A DNA stretch of 64,000 bases from Saccopteryx bilineata (GCF_036850765.1 NC_089495.1:202245847-202309846), one strand, 5' to 3'; shown: positions 34,419-50,499, counted from the first letter of the stretch. Numbers and translations are program-made. Notes: generated by a model not told the origin, from the sequence alone.

Positions 34419-34600
34419 GTATTTTCACTGGAAAGGATTCAAAACTTAAAAAAAAAAAAACAAAACTGGAGCACACAGGCAGCATTACGCCATTCTTCCT
34501 TCTTGGAAAAATCCCTCAGCCTTATACAAGCCTCCTTCAAGCCCTCAGTCAGTTGTGCAGGAGAAAGGGGGCGGTCGGCTTTCTCCTTTCAAGAACGAGT
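34250..34600 (+). promoter_or_regulatory. GDF5: Probable GDF5 promoter region
   Basis: Unique, repeat-poor sequence directly upstream of the GDF5 5' UTR, with an AT-rich block (cataaatatatcgcactt), a TATA-like cttatacaag near 34520 and a TG microsatellite at 34385-34418. The start site is not certain; it is inferred from the recalled human 5' UTR, which begins around gttattttcagctgctgact (about 34600) or a little upstream. Confidence 0.5.
34385..34418. repeat. (TG)n microsatellite
   Basis: About 16 TG units, roughly 430 bp before the GDF5 start codon. Confidence 0.95.
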
Positions 34601-34616
34601 TATTTTCAGCTGCTGA

Positions 34617-38711
<4,095 letters not shown>

Positions 38712-39295
38712 CAGCACTGGCCCTCTGTCTTCCTGGGTGGCACATCCCATCCCCAAGGTGCTGGTCACAAGAGCCCCTTCTCGCACCTGTGGGATCACAG
38801 AGGGGTCAGGAAGCTGCAGCCAGGAGCGTCTATACCACACAGCCTGCCTGAGAGGGGATTCCCGCAGCCGTGCTCATTCTCTGAGTGAGGTTTGGGCTAA
38901 AGGTCCCTATCCATCAACAAGTCCCTCTGTCGGAGGGTTCCTGCCCTTCTGCTGCTCTGGCGGGCTGGCCCAGGACCAGGGAGACAGACTCCGGACAGGA
39001 CTGTGACCCAGCAGACCCGGTGTTCAATGAGACTCAGCCCACAACCTCTCCTTTCCTGGGCCTCCTTGGACTCTGGACTCTCCAGGGAGGACCCCTCTTG
39101 GGAGAGCCATGGGTGCCACATCGCCCTTGAATCATCACTATGGTGCCTGGGGACTTTCTGCCCCTGGGTCGGATATGTCGCTGATTGGGCAGGGGTGGGA
39201 GAAAGGGGGAGAGGGCTTGGGCAGTGGTGAGGAATGTAGGGCTGTTAGACTGTTAGATTAAAATGTACATTGATGAGCTAAAAAGCAAAACGGTG
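38712..39295 (+). other. GDF5: GDF5 3' UTR
   Basis: Unique sequence from the stop codon to just after the polyadenylation signal. It ends gttagattaaaatgtacatt and gatgagctaaaaagcaaaac, as the human 3' UTR does in my recollection. Confidence 0.8.
39257..39262 (+). terminator. GDF5: Polyadenylation signal ATTAAA for GDF5
   Basis: ATTAAA 546 bp after the stop codon, the common variant signal. It fits the single-signal end expected for GDF5; cleavage is expected within about 30 bp. Confidence 0.75.
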
Positions 39296-41790
39296 CCTAA
39301 AACTGCGGCAAATCTTTTGTTTACTCCAGGGGACCCAGCGACCCCTCAAAGAATGACTGAGCAGGGAGGGGAGGTGGGTGGCCTCATATATAAACGCTGT
39401 GTCCAGGCCCAGCCCCCGCACCCAGTCCTGGAAACTGAAGCAGAATGGGACAGAGAGCACAGACTGAGCAGGGCAGTGCCACCTCTAACCCCATTCCCGC
39501 GCCTCCAAGGGCCCGCTGGTCCGGAGCGCCATCTGCTCCACCGGGGCCGGCCAGCAGAGTTAGGTTGGCTTTTTGGCACTTCTTAGTCAAGCTGGTTGTC
39601 TCTTCAATAGATCCCTGAATGGGAGGGAAATTGGGCATTTCATACCCTTTAAAATCATCCCTATGCCATTCACTAGTGTTGCTCCCTACCCACCTACTCT
39701 CAGAATGAACGGACTGCCATTTAAAGGGCCCTCTGCCTCTCACTAGGGAGCCCGGGCTGCCGGAGATCTCCTCCTCCCCTATTGAGGCATCTCCTTTTTG
39801 CCACTGTCCACTGTTCCTCACGTGATCTTGTCTAGGGTCCTGTTACCCTCCTTCACTACCCCTCCCCGTCACACCTCACTCCCACCTCCTCACCCCCCTC
39901 TCCAGAGGCGGAGCTGGAGCCCTTCCCCTTTGCATTCCACATGATACAAATACATGATTCTGTATTAGATAAATAACCTCCCCACCGCTCTCAGGCAGTC
40001 CACTGCCAGACACATCCTGACAATGTTTCCTAGTTGGGGCTTTGCCCAGACTAACTGCCCGCTTCCTTTTCTCCACTACGGCCCTCAGTGGGGGCATGAG
40101 ACGTGAGCTCGTGGGAGAGCACAGCCCCCTGTTAGGGAAACTCGGGCACTTGAGTCCCTGTTCTGAGGGCTCGCGACCAGGTCCCGCCTGGCTTCTGAGA
40201 GGGAGGGCCAGGGTAAGGGAGTCCAGGCCTCCGCTTTCTGCCCAGAGGGCCTCAGCATTTTCCCCACCTCTCTCCAGCTGAGCCTTTGATTCCCAGGGCT
40301 CCTAGCCAAAGCTGTTTCAACAGTGGGTATCCCTGCCCAGCTCTGGGCAGCTCTCATGTCCCTTCTCTCTAGAGCTGAAACCTGGGTTGTCAGGACTAAA
40401 GCAAGAGCCCCGTGCAGGGGGCAGCCCGCGCCTGGGGCCTCGCCCTCCATGGCTGGGCTTCGTTGTGTTTGGCAGGTGCCAGGCCCGCAAACTCGGGAAG
40501 TAAACAAAGAAGCCGCCACAGCAGATGGAGTTTTGGTGTGTATGAGAGGAGAGTGAGCCCGGAACAGGCCGTGGGTCCAGGGTAAGCAGTGTGGACACTG
40601 GGTGGCCGGAACCCCACGGGCAGAGAGGCGGGGGCCGGAGGGGTCACAGGTGGGGCTGGCTCCTACACACACTTGTTTACTGGGCTCTGTGTCCCTAGTT
40701 TCTTGGAAAGTCTGAGAGAACTGGAGCTGCTTCCTGCCGTCACCCCACCCAGGAGTTTCATGTCACCCCAAGCTGCGATGCTCTTCCTGCTGAGGGTCTG
40801 GGTGCCGAATTGACTGTTGAGGCTCTGGGCTTGATACCCAAGGAGCCCAGGGGCTGCCTCTCCTGCCTCAACCTGTCCTGCGACCCTCTTTCACAAAAGA
40901 GCCACGAAGACTGTATATTGTTCCCCTATTCCCACCCGTTGGTCCAATCAGGTCACTGTGGGGTGGGTAGGAACAGCCCTTCCATCCTAACCATCTGATC
41001 TATTCAACTGCCTCCTTGGAACATGATCTCCGCCAGGTTCCTTTCGCCAGTCTCCATCCTACAAGCTACATACTTACTTGTACAGGACATTCTTGCACAA
41101 AAAGGGGACAAGGCTTAGATCAGTGCTTAGAGTTTACAAACACTCTCCCAGCCATGGTCTTGCAGCGCTGGAAAGGCTAAAAGGCAGCCCAGTTTCAAAT
41201 TTCACGCCTGTCACTTAGAGTTAGAGCATTTGTGCAAGTAACAAAATTCCACGAATCTTGGTTTCCTTATTTGTGTGGAGGAGTGGTAAGCAGGCAGGGC
41301 AAGGAATAGTACCCCCCTCCCATTTTCACAGAAGAGGAAACTGACACCAAGAAGTAACTACAGGGGTTTCCTACAGGTCTCAGTGTCCTTTGTACCATTT
41401 TTGCTTCTTTTCTGGACCCAGACTTCACTGACCCCAGCCCTGGCAAGCAGTCAAATTACCCACCCAGGGCTTGGCTCCCTGGTCTTAAAAGTATCAACTT
41501 GGGGACACACAGTGTTGTTAGTTCTTAGGGAGAAACAGCTAAGCAGATAGCTTAGGGCAGAGAAGACGGGAGGCCTGTAGAGGAGGCAAGAGGTGATGCT
41601 CCCAGTGCTATGATGCCCGTCTCTTAGCCTCTTCCACAGTCCTGTGGTCCAGGGCCATGTGCAGGAAAACCAAATTTTCTAGGCTTTGGAACACACAGCC
41701 TTGGGAATCCTCTCAGACTTCACTCTGACTCCACAACTCGTCTTCTAGCCAATCTGAATATAGATATGAGAAAGCAGAAAAGAGAAGGAT
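39296..41790. other. Repeat-poor intergenic block downstream of GDF5
   Basis: About 2.5 kb with no recognised SINE, LINE or DNA transposon, unlike most of the window. No gene is seen. In human and mouse the region downstream of GDF5 carries joint and growth-plate enhancers; I cannot identify a specific one here. Confidence 0.45.
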
Positions 41791-41799
41791 TAATCACAT

Positions 41800-42165
41800 T
41801 TGCTTAGAAGTCAGACAGACCCAGGTTCTGTTCTTGGTTGGTTCTACCACTTTCCAGCTGAGTGACTTTGGGCAAGTTACTTAACTTCTCTGAGCCTCAG
41901 TTTCCCTATCTGTCAAAGAGGAATAATAATGTCAAATGTATGGGGCTTGAGATTCAGGAGAGGGGCTATTCTTCCATTTCATCAATCTTTGGTTTATTGA
42001 TTCACTCATTCATTAATCAAAAATATTTATTGAAGGTTTGCTCTGGTCCAGACTGTGTGTTGAGTGTTGGAATAATAACAACCACCACAGCCGCCAGTGT
42101 TGTTTGAGGGCTTATCATATGCCAGGTACTATGCTTAGCACTTCACAGAAATTGTCATATCTTGT
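41800..42165 (+). repeat. MIR and MIR/L2 relics
   Basis: 41800-41945 is a clear plus-strand MIR (gagtgactttgggcaagtta, then cttctctgagcctcagtttc). 41995-42165 contains an antisense MIR-like motif (tatttattgaaggtttgctc, then gcttatcatatgccaggtac). Confidence 0.75.
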
Positions 42166-42169
42166 AATA

Positions 42170-42895
42170 ATCATGTCCTCAAGTTTCTCTGAAAGAGAAA
42201 ATAAAGATCCCAACGGATGCTGGGATGATAAGTCTATAATAGGCCAAATCAAAATAGACAAAATAAAACAGAGGAAAACATCAAATTGTATATCTGAATG
42301 CTTGAAACCAACCATACAATGATAGGATGTAAAAAAAAATGTGATTTCACAACTTCAGGTAGAAAGAACGTTGTTGGTGGCTGTGTAATAAATTGAATAT
42401 AATGTGGGTGCCTAAATGTGAATACTAGTGTGGGCTTCATTAATAGACATGTGTGTAGTGTGCATGCCCAAGGAAACTGTGTTTCTGCTCTGTTAAGCAG
42501 GACTGGGGGCGAGTAAGGGAAAAGCAAAGTCAAGGAATTCTGTGGTTTTTTGCTTGGGCAACTGAGTAAACAGTGTGCCGTTCAACAACAACAGAAAAAG
42601 AGAACACGGAAGGAGAAATAGATTTTGAGAGGAGAGGAAGATAATGAGGTGAGGTTTGGACATCAAGTTTGAGAAACTCCGTAAAGACTGGCTTTAAATC
42701 TTCCATGAAATGATAAAAAGAAGAAAGGATATATGCACATGATAAAAGGAAGTCCTTGTTTAATGGTAGGAAGTTGAGTTTCCTTCTGATGGCTTATAAT
42801 TTCTGTGTTCTCTGTGCAATCGGATGTGAGGCCATCCATCTGTTCAGAGACAGTAGGAAGGGGTCAGAGTCAAGGTATGAGGAATGTGGAAAAGT
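42170..42895. other. Unassigned intergenic sequence
   Basis: No gene or repeat family was recognised. Confidence 0.4.
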
Positions 42896-42899
42896 TTCC

Positions 42900-43299
42900 T
42901 GTTATGAATTGAATCACGTCCCTTACAATGATGTGTTCAAGTCCTATATGCCTGTGAATATAACCTTATTTGGAAAAAACGTCTTTGCAGATGTAGTCAA
43001 GTTAAGCCAAGGTCATTGGGACAGGTCTAATCCAATATGACTGAAGTCCTTATAAGCAGACAAGGGACACAGACACGCACACAGGGAGAAGGCCATGTGG
43101 TGACAGGGACAGAGACTAGAGTGATGCCCCTGTAGAGCACGGAACAGAAGGATTTCCAACCACTGCCAGAAGCTGAGGAGGGCAAGGAGAGATCCTCCTC
43201 TGGAATCCTCAGACAGAGGAATCCTGCCAATCCTTTGGTTTTGGACTTCTAGCCTCCAGAACTGCGAAACAATACATTTCCATATTTTGAGCCACCTGG

Positions 43300-43346
<47 letters not shown>

Positions 43347-43373
43347 GTATGGCAGCCCTAGGAATCTAATATA
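42900..43373 (+). repeat. MLT1-like solo LTR (ERVL-MaLR)
   Basis: Begins tgttatgaattgaatcacgt and ends ggcagccctaggaatctaat ata, with aatccaatatgactgaagtc, ccttataagcagacaaggga and ttctagcctccagaactgcg in MLT1 order. A (TG)n tract has expanded near the 3' end. No internal retroviral genes are present. Confidence 0.7.
43303..43345. repeat. (TG)n microsatellite inside the LTR
   Basis: About 18 TG units with one interruption. Confidence 0.93.
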
Positions 43374-43714
43374 GTTATGAATAGAGATATTGGAGAAAGG
43401 GGGTAGAGTTGAGCAAAATAGAAGCAGGTAACCATATTTGGGGGGTACCAACAGGCTCCTTGCATGATTTTCTCCAATAGAACCCAATAGTCTAGATGTA
43501 GGCATAGACTAAATGGGATGGGGGCTTTGCAGGTGGGCAGGATAGAAAGACGATTGAGCAAAGGAGTTAATGTTGTCGAGAACAATGAAAATGATAGACC
43601 ACATGGTCTGAGCAACATAGGAGAAGCAGTAAAGAGAGCAGAGGGTTGGCAGACTATAAAGAGAAGAGTTCAAAAGCCTGGAGGTCTCAACAAGGTACAA
43701 TGACAGATGTAGTA

Positions 43715-44307
43715 CAGTGTGTCCGTAAAGTCATGGTGCACTTTTGACTGGTCACAGGAAAGCAATAAAAGACGATAGAAATGTGAAATCTTCACCAAAT
43801 AAAAGGAAAACTCTCCCAGTTTCATACATATTCAGTGTTCGATGTGGGCTCACGCATAGATTTTTTAGGGTTCCTTAGGTAGCTATCCCATATAGCCTCT
43901 GCAGACTCGTCACTGACTGATGGCCTACCAGAACGGGGTTTCTCCACCAAACTGCCGGTTTCCTTCAACTGCTTATCCCACTGAGTAATGTTATTCCTAT
44001 GTGGTGGCGCTTCGTTATAAACGCGCCGATATTCACGTTGCACTTTGGTCACGGATTCGAATTTAGCGAGCCACAGAACACACTGAACTTTCCTCTGTAC
44101 CGTCCACATCTCGACTGGCATGGCCGTGGGCTGCTCTGCTGTATACACGTGTTACGTCATCATCTGCGCATGCGCACATGCTGCCACATCATCCTACAGA
44201 AACTGGGAGGGTTTTCCTTTTATTTGGTGCAGATTTCACATTTCTGTCATCTTTTGTAGCTTTCCTGTGACTGGTCAAAAGTGCATCATGACTTTACAGA
44301 CACACTG
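43715..44307 (-). mobile_element. Mariner-family element, internally deleted, TA TSD, long inverted repeats
   Basis: 593 bp flanked by TA (43713-43714 and 44308-44309). The first 108 bp (43715-43822) and the last 108 bp (44200-44307) are inverted repeats of about 90% identity, starting CAGTGTGTCYGTAAAGTCAT. Between them lies the N-terminal part of a mariner-type transposase on the minus strand. The catalytic DDE/D region is absent. Both ends and the TA duplication are readable, so the insertion is intact as a deletion derivative. Confidence 0.92.
43822..44148 (-). pseudogene. Mariner transposase N-terminal fragment
   Basis: An uninterrupted 108-codon frame. After 23 variable residues it reads VQCVLWLAKFESVTKVQREY, then RRVYNEAPPHRNNITQWDKQ and a GSLVEKPRSGRPSVSDES block. 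This is the helix-turn-helix DNA-binding region and GRPS-like linker of mariner/Tc1-type transposases of the kind common in insects. The frame stops at the edge of the inverted repeat. Without the catalytic domain it cannot transpose by itself. It could in principle bind the inverted repeats. Confidence 0.8.
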
Positions 44308-45162
44308 TAGGAGTAATGAAGAAAGGATGACATAATAGGATGGTCAGAACACAGAATGGCATCAATTAAAATTTTCAGAATTAAAACAATTCTGGTACTG
44401 AGGTCCAGGAATAGACCATGGAGTGGGCAGCTGGACACTTCACGGAAATGGAATCCTACTTATACAGTACGTAACCTGTTGGGATTAACTGCTTTCACTT
44501 AAGCATAATGTTTTTGAGGATCATCCACGTTGTAGCATGTACCAGTGTATTCCTTTTTACTGCTGTGTAATAATCCATTTCCTGGATATACCACCTTTTA
44601 TTTAGCCATTCATCAGTCCATAGACATTTGTTTCTACCTTTTAGCTGTGATGAACATCCATGTACACGTTTTTGTGTCAACATGTTTAAATTTACCTTGA
44701 ATGTATACATAGGAATGGAATCACTGGGTCATATGGTAATTATACATTTATCATTCTGAGGAAAAGCCAGACTTTTCCAAAGCAGCTGTGCCATTTTACA
44801 TCCCCATCGGTAACGTTTGAGGGATCCAGTTTTATCAGCACTTTGTATTATATGTCTGCTTGATTATAGCCATCTAGAGGGTAAGTGGTGTCTCATTGTG
44901 TGTACATATTCACACGTGCACATGTGTGTATCCCTAATAACTAATGATGTTGATCATTTTTTCATTAACGGAATGGCCATTTGTATAAATATATCTTCTT
45001 TGGAGAAATGGCTAATCAAATCCTTTGCCCATTTTCAATTAGGTGTTTATTTATTTTTTATTTTTGAATTATAGAGTTCTTTATGTAGTCTGGATACAAG
45101 CCCCTTATCAGATTTATGATTTGAAAGTATTTTCTACCATTCCACATCTTTTTACTTTCTTT

Positions 45163-45298
45163 TTTAAATGTTTATTTTATTGATTTTAAAGAGACACAAA
45201 CATTGACCTGTCCCTGTATGTACCCTGACTGGGAATCGAACTGGCAACCTCTGTACTTTGGGACGATGCTCTAACCAACTGAGCTATCCAGCCAGGGC
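45163..45298 (-). repeat. SINE type C
   Basis: Minus-strand short SINE: tail tttattgattttaaagagac, B box gggaatcgaactggc, head ending atccagccagggc. Confidence 0.85.
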
Positions 45299-45465
45299 TC
45301 TTTTTATTTTCTTGATGGTAAACAAAAATTTACATGTTTATATAGCATAATTTATCTAATTTTTTTTGTTATCTGTGCTTTTGCTGTTATATCTAAGAAG
45401 GCTTTGCCTAACACAAGGTCATGATAACTTTACTTTTATGTTTCTGTTAAAAGTTTCATAATTTA

Positions 45466-45675
45466 GCCTGACCTGTGGTGGCGCAGTGGATAAAGCGTTG
45501 ACCTGGAATGCTGAGGTTACCGGTTCGAAACCCTGGGCTTGCCTGGTCAAGGCACATATGGGAGTTGATGCTTCCTGCTCCTCCCCCCTTCTCTCTCTCT
45601 GTCTCTCTCTCTCCCTCTCTCTCTCCTCTCTAAAAATGAATAAATAAAATAAAAAAATTAAAAAAATTAAAAAAA
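45466..45675 (+). repeat. SINE type B with TSD
   Basis: Complete plus-strand type B; TSD aagtttcataattta at 45451-45465 and 45676-45690. Confidence 0.95.
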
Positions 45676-45899
45676 AAGTTTCATAATTTAGCTCTTACAT
45701 TTAAGTCTAAGTTCCATTTTGACTTAATTTACCATATGGTGTGAGATAGGAGTTCACTTTGAGTCTTTCAAATTAAAAAAAAAACATTGTAAATATACAA
45801 TATATTATACACCCATGACTGTAATATGCTTGAAGGCAAAGGCCAAGTTCTACTTTGTATTTTTCATAAAACCGATGAGTAAATTCTTTTTCAGAATTA

Positions 45900-46115
45900 T
45901 ATTTTGAGAGTGACATGGATCTTTTTATTTAGATTTTTAAGGCAATTATAGAGATAGGTACAAACTTCAAATAAGACAAAAGGATATATAGTGAAAAGTA
46001 TGTCTACCTTCCATACTTACCTCTTGGTCTTCCAATTCTCTTCCTCAGAATCAACATCCATAACCACCATTACTGTTTCTTGTGTACCCTGCCAGTGATT
46101 TTATGTACATATACT
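45900..46115 (-). repeat. Probable L1M 3' fragment
   Basis: The stretch atatagtgaaaagtatgtct, then ttgtgtaccctgccagtgat, resembles an antisense L1M 3' UTR. By eye only. Confidence 0.45.
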
Positions 46116-46119
46116 ACCA

Positions 46120-46680
46120 CACACTTTAGACTAGAATCCAAAGTCCTTACCTTGGCCAACAAGGTCCCGCACAATCTGGCCCTCTAGGGCCACCTTGTCA
46201 ACTTCATCTTCTACCATACTCTTTCTTACTCATTTGACTCCAGCCATCATAACCTCCTTGCCCTTCCTTGGAAAGACCAAGCGTTCTCCCATGTCGAGGC
46301 CTTGGTACCTTTTCTCTCTGTCAAGCATGCTCTTTTCAGAGATATTGACATGGGTCACTCTCTCATTTCATTCACACTTCTGATCAAATTCACTAAGGTT
46401 TGGCCTGATCATTTTGTCTAAAATAGCACCTTGCCCTCTCACTTTTTTTTTGATATTTCACTTTTTATTCTTATTCCACTTAGCATTTATCAATACCTGA
46501 CATTACATTATATCAATATTTATTCACCTATTGTTTGTCTCCCTTTACTGGAATACAAGATTCATGGGAATAAGAACTTTGTTTTATTTTCTACTGTATC
46601 TTCAGCATCTAGATCTGAGCCTGGATCAGGGTAAATGCTTTGTGAATATATATAAATTTAATACATGACTGAATTTCAAT
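46120..46680 (+). repeat. L2 LINE 3' relic
   Basis: In L2 order: ccttaccttggccaacaagg, ccgcacaatctggccctcta, tttggcctgatcattttgtc, atagcaccttgccctctcac, and a 3' end near ctgtatcttcagcatctaga. Confidence 0.75.
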
Positions 46681-46689
46681 GTGGTGCCT

Positions 46690-47670
46690 ATAAGCAGGTA
46701 TGAAAATTCTGAGGTGTAGAAGAGTCTAGAGAGAAAGATGAACTGTAAGGAGGGAAAGGGAGTTTTGAGAGGACAAAAGAAATTGCTGGGTCTTCTGACT
46801 GGGTGTTTAGGGGACAAGGAGCTGATGAGCCCTGGCCCTGGAGAGAAGCTGCCCAGCGCTGGGGCTGCTGGGAGCAGAGGGAGGAGCCCTGGGAGGGGCC
46901 TATGGAACCTGCACTCCCCACGGTTCCCTGCTAGATACACTTGTCTATGCCCTCAGCTTGTTCCCAGGAGGTTCCTTCTACTTTCTGTCTTAACTGAAAC
47001 CTGGCCTTCCTTTTTGAATATGACCTCCCCTGTAGCCTTCCTGCTTTGGGATGTTGTTTGTCATTATTCTCTACTGTGTGTGTGTTAAGATTGACCGAGT
47101 CTTCATTCATTCGCTTTCCAATACCCCTTTCAAGCCATCGCCCCCCTATCCGCTGCTGCTCCTTTAAGGTCCATGCTGTATGCTCTTACAACTACTAACT
47201 TCATGGACACTCTCCATTTATCACTGACCTTAAATGAAAAGACTGCATTTTCTTACCCTTTAAGCTCTCACTCAATTTGGCTCACTACATTTTCTTGTAT
47301 TCATTTGCCCCTCCTTCTTCCCTAACAGCCTCTTCCTTTCTTTACATCCTTGACTAGACACATTTCCTGGTCTAACACTCAAACCTCTCTCTTGACGATA
47401 GCATCACCTTCTTTGTGCTGATGACATTCGTCCCGTGACCTTGAGAGACCTTAATCCTTTATGGAGTCCAACTACCACCAGCTCTCTCTTCTGTTAATCC
47501 TAGGTTAGCAAACGATTCTGAAGAAAGATCGCATAGAAGTAGATTGGTGCCACTAACATTTTTGCTCCTAAAAGTACAAGATTATTCAAGAAAACATTGG
47601 TTATAAAAATTTTAAAAAGGGAACTATCTGTTAACTCTATCATAAGATAAAACAGCTGTTAAAAGGAAAT
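46690..47670. other. Unassigned intergenic sequence
   Basis: No gene or repeat family was recognised in about 1 kb. A GC-rich patch at 46800-46950 has no CpG enrichment. Confidence 0.4.
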
Positions 47671-47675
47671 GAATT

Positions 47676-47880
47676 AAGGCCCTGGCTGGGTTGCTCAGTG
47701 GATAAAGTGTTGACCCAGCACACCAGAGGTCATGGGTTTAACCCCGTCAGGACACTGTAGGAGAAGCAATCAACGAGTGCACAACTAAATGCAACAGCTA
47801 AATGAAACAAGTTGATGCGTCTCTCTCTCTCTCTCTCTGCCTCCCCCCACCCCGTCCTCTTTCTCTCTCCAAAATCAATG

Positions 47881-47920
<40 letters not shown>

Positions 47921-48240
47921 ACAGAGAGTGAGTCAGATAGGGACAGACAGATAGGAATGGAGAGAGATGAGACACATCAATCATTAGTTTTTCATTGCGC
48001 ATTGCAACACCTTAGTTGTTCATTGATTGCTCTCTCATATGTGCCTTGACCGCGGGCCTTCAGCAGACCAAGTAACCCCTTGCTGGAGCCAGCGACCTTG
48101 GGTCAAGCTGGTGGGCTTTTGCTCAAACCAGATGAGCCCGCGCTCAAGCTGGCGACCTCAGGGTCTCGAACCTGGGTCTTCCGCATCCCAGTCCGACGCT
48201 CTATCCACTGCGCCACCGCCTGGTCAGGCTGGAAAATTTT
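47676..48240 (+). repeat. SINE type C split by a type D SINE
   Basis: The head ggccctggctgggttgctca starts at 47677 and the CT-rich tail ends near 47886 (ctccaaaatcaatgga). A minus-strand type D SINE has entered the tail. Confidence 0.82.
47887..48229 (-). repeat. SINE type D
   Basis: Minus-strand type D with a long T tract (about 30 T) and the head ending cgcctggtcaggc. Confidence 0.92.
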
Positions 48241-48258
48241 TTTAAGAATGGAAATTAA

Positions 48259-48676
48259 GCCCTGGCCGGTTGGCTCAGCGGTAGAGCGTCGGCCTAGCGT
48301 GCGGAGGACCCGGGTTCGATTCCCGGCCAGGGCACACAGGAGAAGCGCCCATTTGCTTCTCCACCCCTCCGCCGCGCTTTCCTCTCTGTCTCTCTCTTCC
48401 CCTCCCGCAGCCAAGGCTCCATTAGAGCAAAGATGGCCCGGGCGCTGGGGATGGCTCTGTGGCCTCTGCCTCAGGCGCTAGAGTGGCTCTGGTCGCAACA
48501 TGGCGACGCCCAGGATGGGCAGATTATCACCCCCTGGTGGGCAGAGCGTCGCCCCATGGTGGGCGTGCCGGGTGGATCCCGGTCGGGCGCATGCGGGAGT
48601 CTGTCTGACTGTCTCTCCCCATTTCCAGCTTCAGAAAAATAAAAAAAATAAAAAAATAAAAAAAATAAAAAAAAAA
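48259..48676 (+). repeat. SINE type A with TSD
   Basis: Plus-strand type A; TSD aagaatggaaattaa at 48244-48258 and 48677-48691. It carries the duplicated gcagag...ccccctggtgggc block. Confidence 0.95.
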
Positions 48677-48926
48677 AAGAATGGAAATTAAATAGATCTA
48701 TATAGAGCAACATATGTAGAATTTAAAAAAGAAACTGTTGAGAAATAAAAAGAAAGCAGCAAAATAAAAACACAAGTATGTTGTCAAGTAAATAAAAAGA
48801 AAATCAGTACCAACCAGAATAATATAATTTCTAAGGGAATATGGATATGTATGTGAAAGATCTAGAAGGAAATTCAATTGTAGAGAGAGTGGGAGGGATT
48901 GGAATTCAAGATGGTGATAAAAGGGA

Positions 48927-49106
48927 CTTTATTTTTATTTGTTGATAGTTTAGAGAGAGAAGAAAGGGTGGGAGGAGAAGCAGGAAGCATCAGCTCATAG
49001 TAGTTGCTTCTTATATGGGCCTTGACCAGGCAAGCCCAGGGTTTCAAACTGGCAACCTCAGCATTCCAGTTCGATGTCCTATCCACTGCACTACCACAGG
49101 TCAGGT
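48927..49106 (-). repeat. SINE type B
   Basis: Minus-strand type B, head ending ccacaggtcagg. An imperfect TSD (ataaaagggactt / gtaaaacggactt) flanks it. Confidence 0.9.
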
Positions 49107-49139
49107 AGTAAAACGGACTTCAGCTTTATCTGTACCATA

Positions 49140-49545
49140 CTAATTTTTAGAAAAGAAAATGTAATCATGTAATCACATATCACCTTTCAATTTAAAATTA
49201 ATTAGTAAGTTAAAATTTTAAAAGTAAAGTGTGATCAATTTGAATTAGATCCTCCATGTTTCACGGGCCTCCTTTTCTTTCATGCTCTGTTAAACTTTAA
49301 GCTATCTTTACTCTTCTACAGTTTCATACTGTCTGCATTCCTGAGTAGAAAAAACTCTCCCTCTAACAGAGAAAATAGAAGCCATCAGAAAGGAAATTAA
49401 ATATCTTTAATATAATATCTTCTCAATCTTTTGCATCTCCAACATCTTAGTTCATTGTTTCTTGTGTGAATTATTCACTTGGTCTTAAATTTGCAGTTTT
49501 TCTATCACATTTGCTTCTTGCATCTGATTAGTGTTTCTCTTTTCC
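49140..49545. other. Unassigned AT-rich sequence
   Basis: No gene or repeat family was recognised. Confidence 0.4.
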
Positions 49546-49549
49546 CTTT

Positions 49550-49717
49550 TTAAAGATTTTATTTATTCATTTTAGAGAAGGGGGGAGAGAGAGGAGGGGG
49601 AGGAGCAGGAAGCATCAACTCCCATCTGTGCCTTGACTGGGCAAACCCAGGGTTTCAAACCGGCGACCTCAGCGTTCCAGGTCGACACTTTATCCACTGC
49701 ACCACCACAAGTCAGGT
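49550..49717 (-). repeat. SINE type B with TSD
   Basis: Minus-strand type B; TSD tctcttttccctttt before it and tctcttttccctttc after it. Confidence 0.92.
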
Positions 49718-50029
49718 CTCTTTTCCCTTTCTAATATGTGATGCCATTTGTCCTAACTTATATGTAGGAGCACCACACCATTGTTTTCCAATACTGCGCT
49801 GGGAAGCTACCCACTTGAGTGCAGAAAGCATCTCTTCAGCTTATGGAATCCTTCATATGCAAGATTATAGAAGGAAACATTTATATTCTGCATAAAAAGC
49901 AAAACTATATTTATGTACTAGAATCACTACTATTCAAAGACCATTAGCCTATTAATTGGTCTTCTATTTTTACATTTAACTCTCTCTGATTCATTTTACA
50001 TATAGTAGTTAAAGTCAGCTTCTTAAAAC

Positions 50030-50475
50030 ATGAGCCGGTTAGCCCTCATCTACTTAATATTCTCTAATTGTTTCTTCCAGTACTTAGAATAAAATCTAGA
50101 CTTCATCTAGAAGTCCTTGCATAATTTAGCCTCTGCCTGTCTGCCTATCTCTGTAAATTATCTCTTTAAATTAATTCAGGTTAATTTCAATAATACCCTG
50201 GTCGTCTTTGGATTCTTGTAAGAAACCCTTGTTCTTTTCCGTCTACCGACTCTGGTCCCCTCTCACTCTCCAATCTTTGCTGCTAGAATAGCATGCATGT
50301 TCAAAGCCACTTCCCATGTCTAGCTCCTTCTCCTTTGGATTGCAACTTATATATGTCACCTGCTCTGCGGGGCTTTAACTGTTGGCTACACTGTCTAAAA
50401 TCTAGTTTCTCACGTTTTTCTCTAGTTGGGTTGTTTCTTTCATAGCACTTAACACCATTTTTAATTATTTTATGT
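50030..50475 (+). repeat. L2 LINE 3' relic
   Basis: The stretch gaataaaatctagacttcat, then gcataatttagcctctgcct, ctggtcccctctcactctcc and ggggctttaactgttggcta, fits a plus-strand L2 3' end upstream of UQCC1. Confidence 0.6.
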
Positions 50476-50499
50476 TGTCATTGGCTTACTAGACTTTTT

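Larger units (their letters stand above)
44395..45770 (-). mobile_element. L1 LINE 3' relic in antisense, interrupted
   Basis: The stretch tgctgtgtaataatccattt, then gaatcactgggtcatatggt and cattttcaattaggtgttta, is an antisense L1M 3' end. It continues to about 45770 through a type C SINE (45163-45298) and a type B SINE (45466-45675). Confidence 0.75.

Noticed and set aside
42756..43040. 94-codon ORF containing CEAIHLFRDSRKG and similar
   Set aside because: It spans the start of the MLT1-like LTR and unique sequence, with no recognisable domain.
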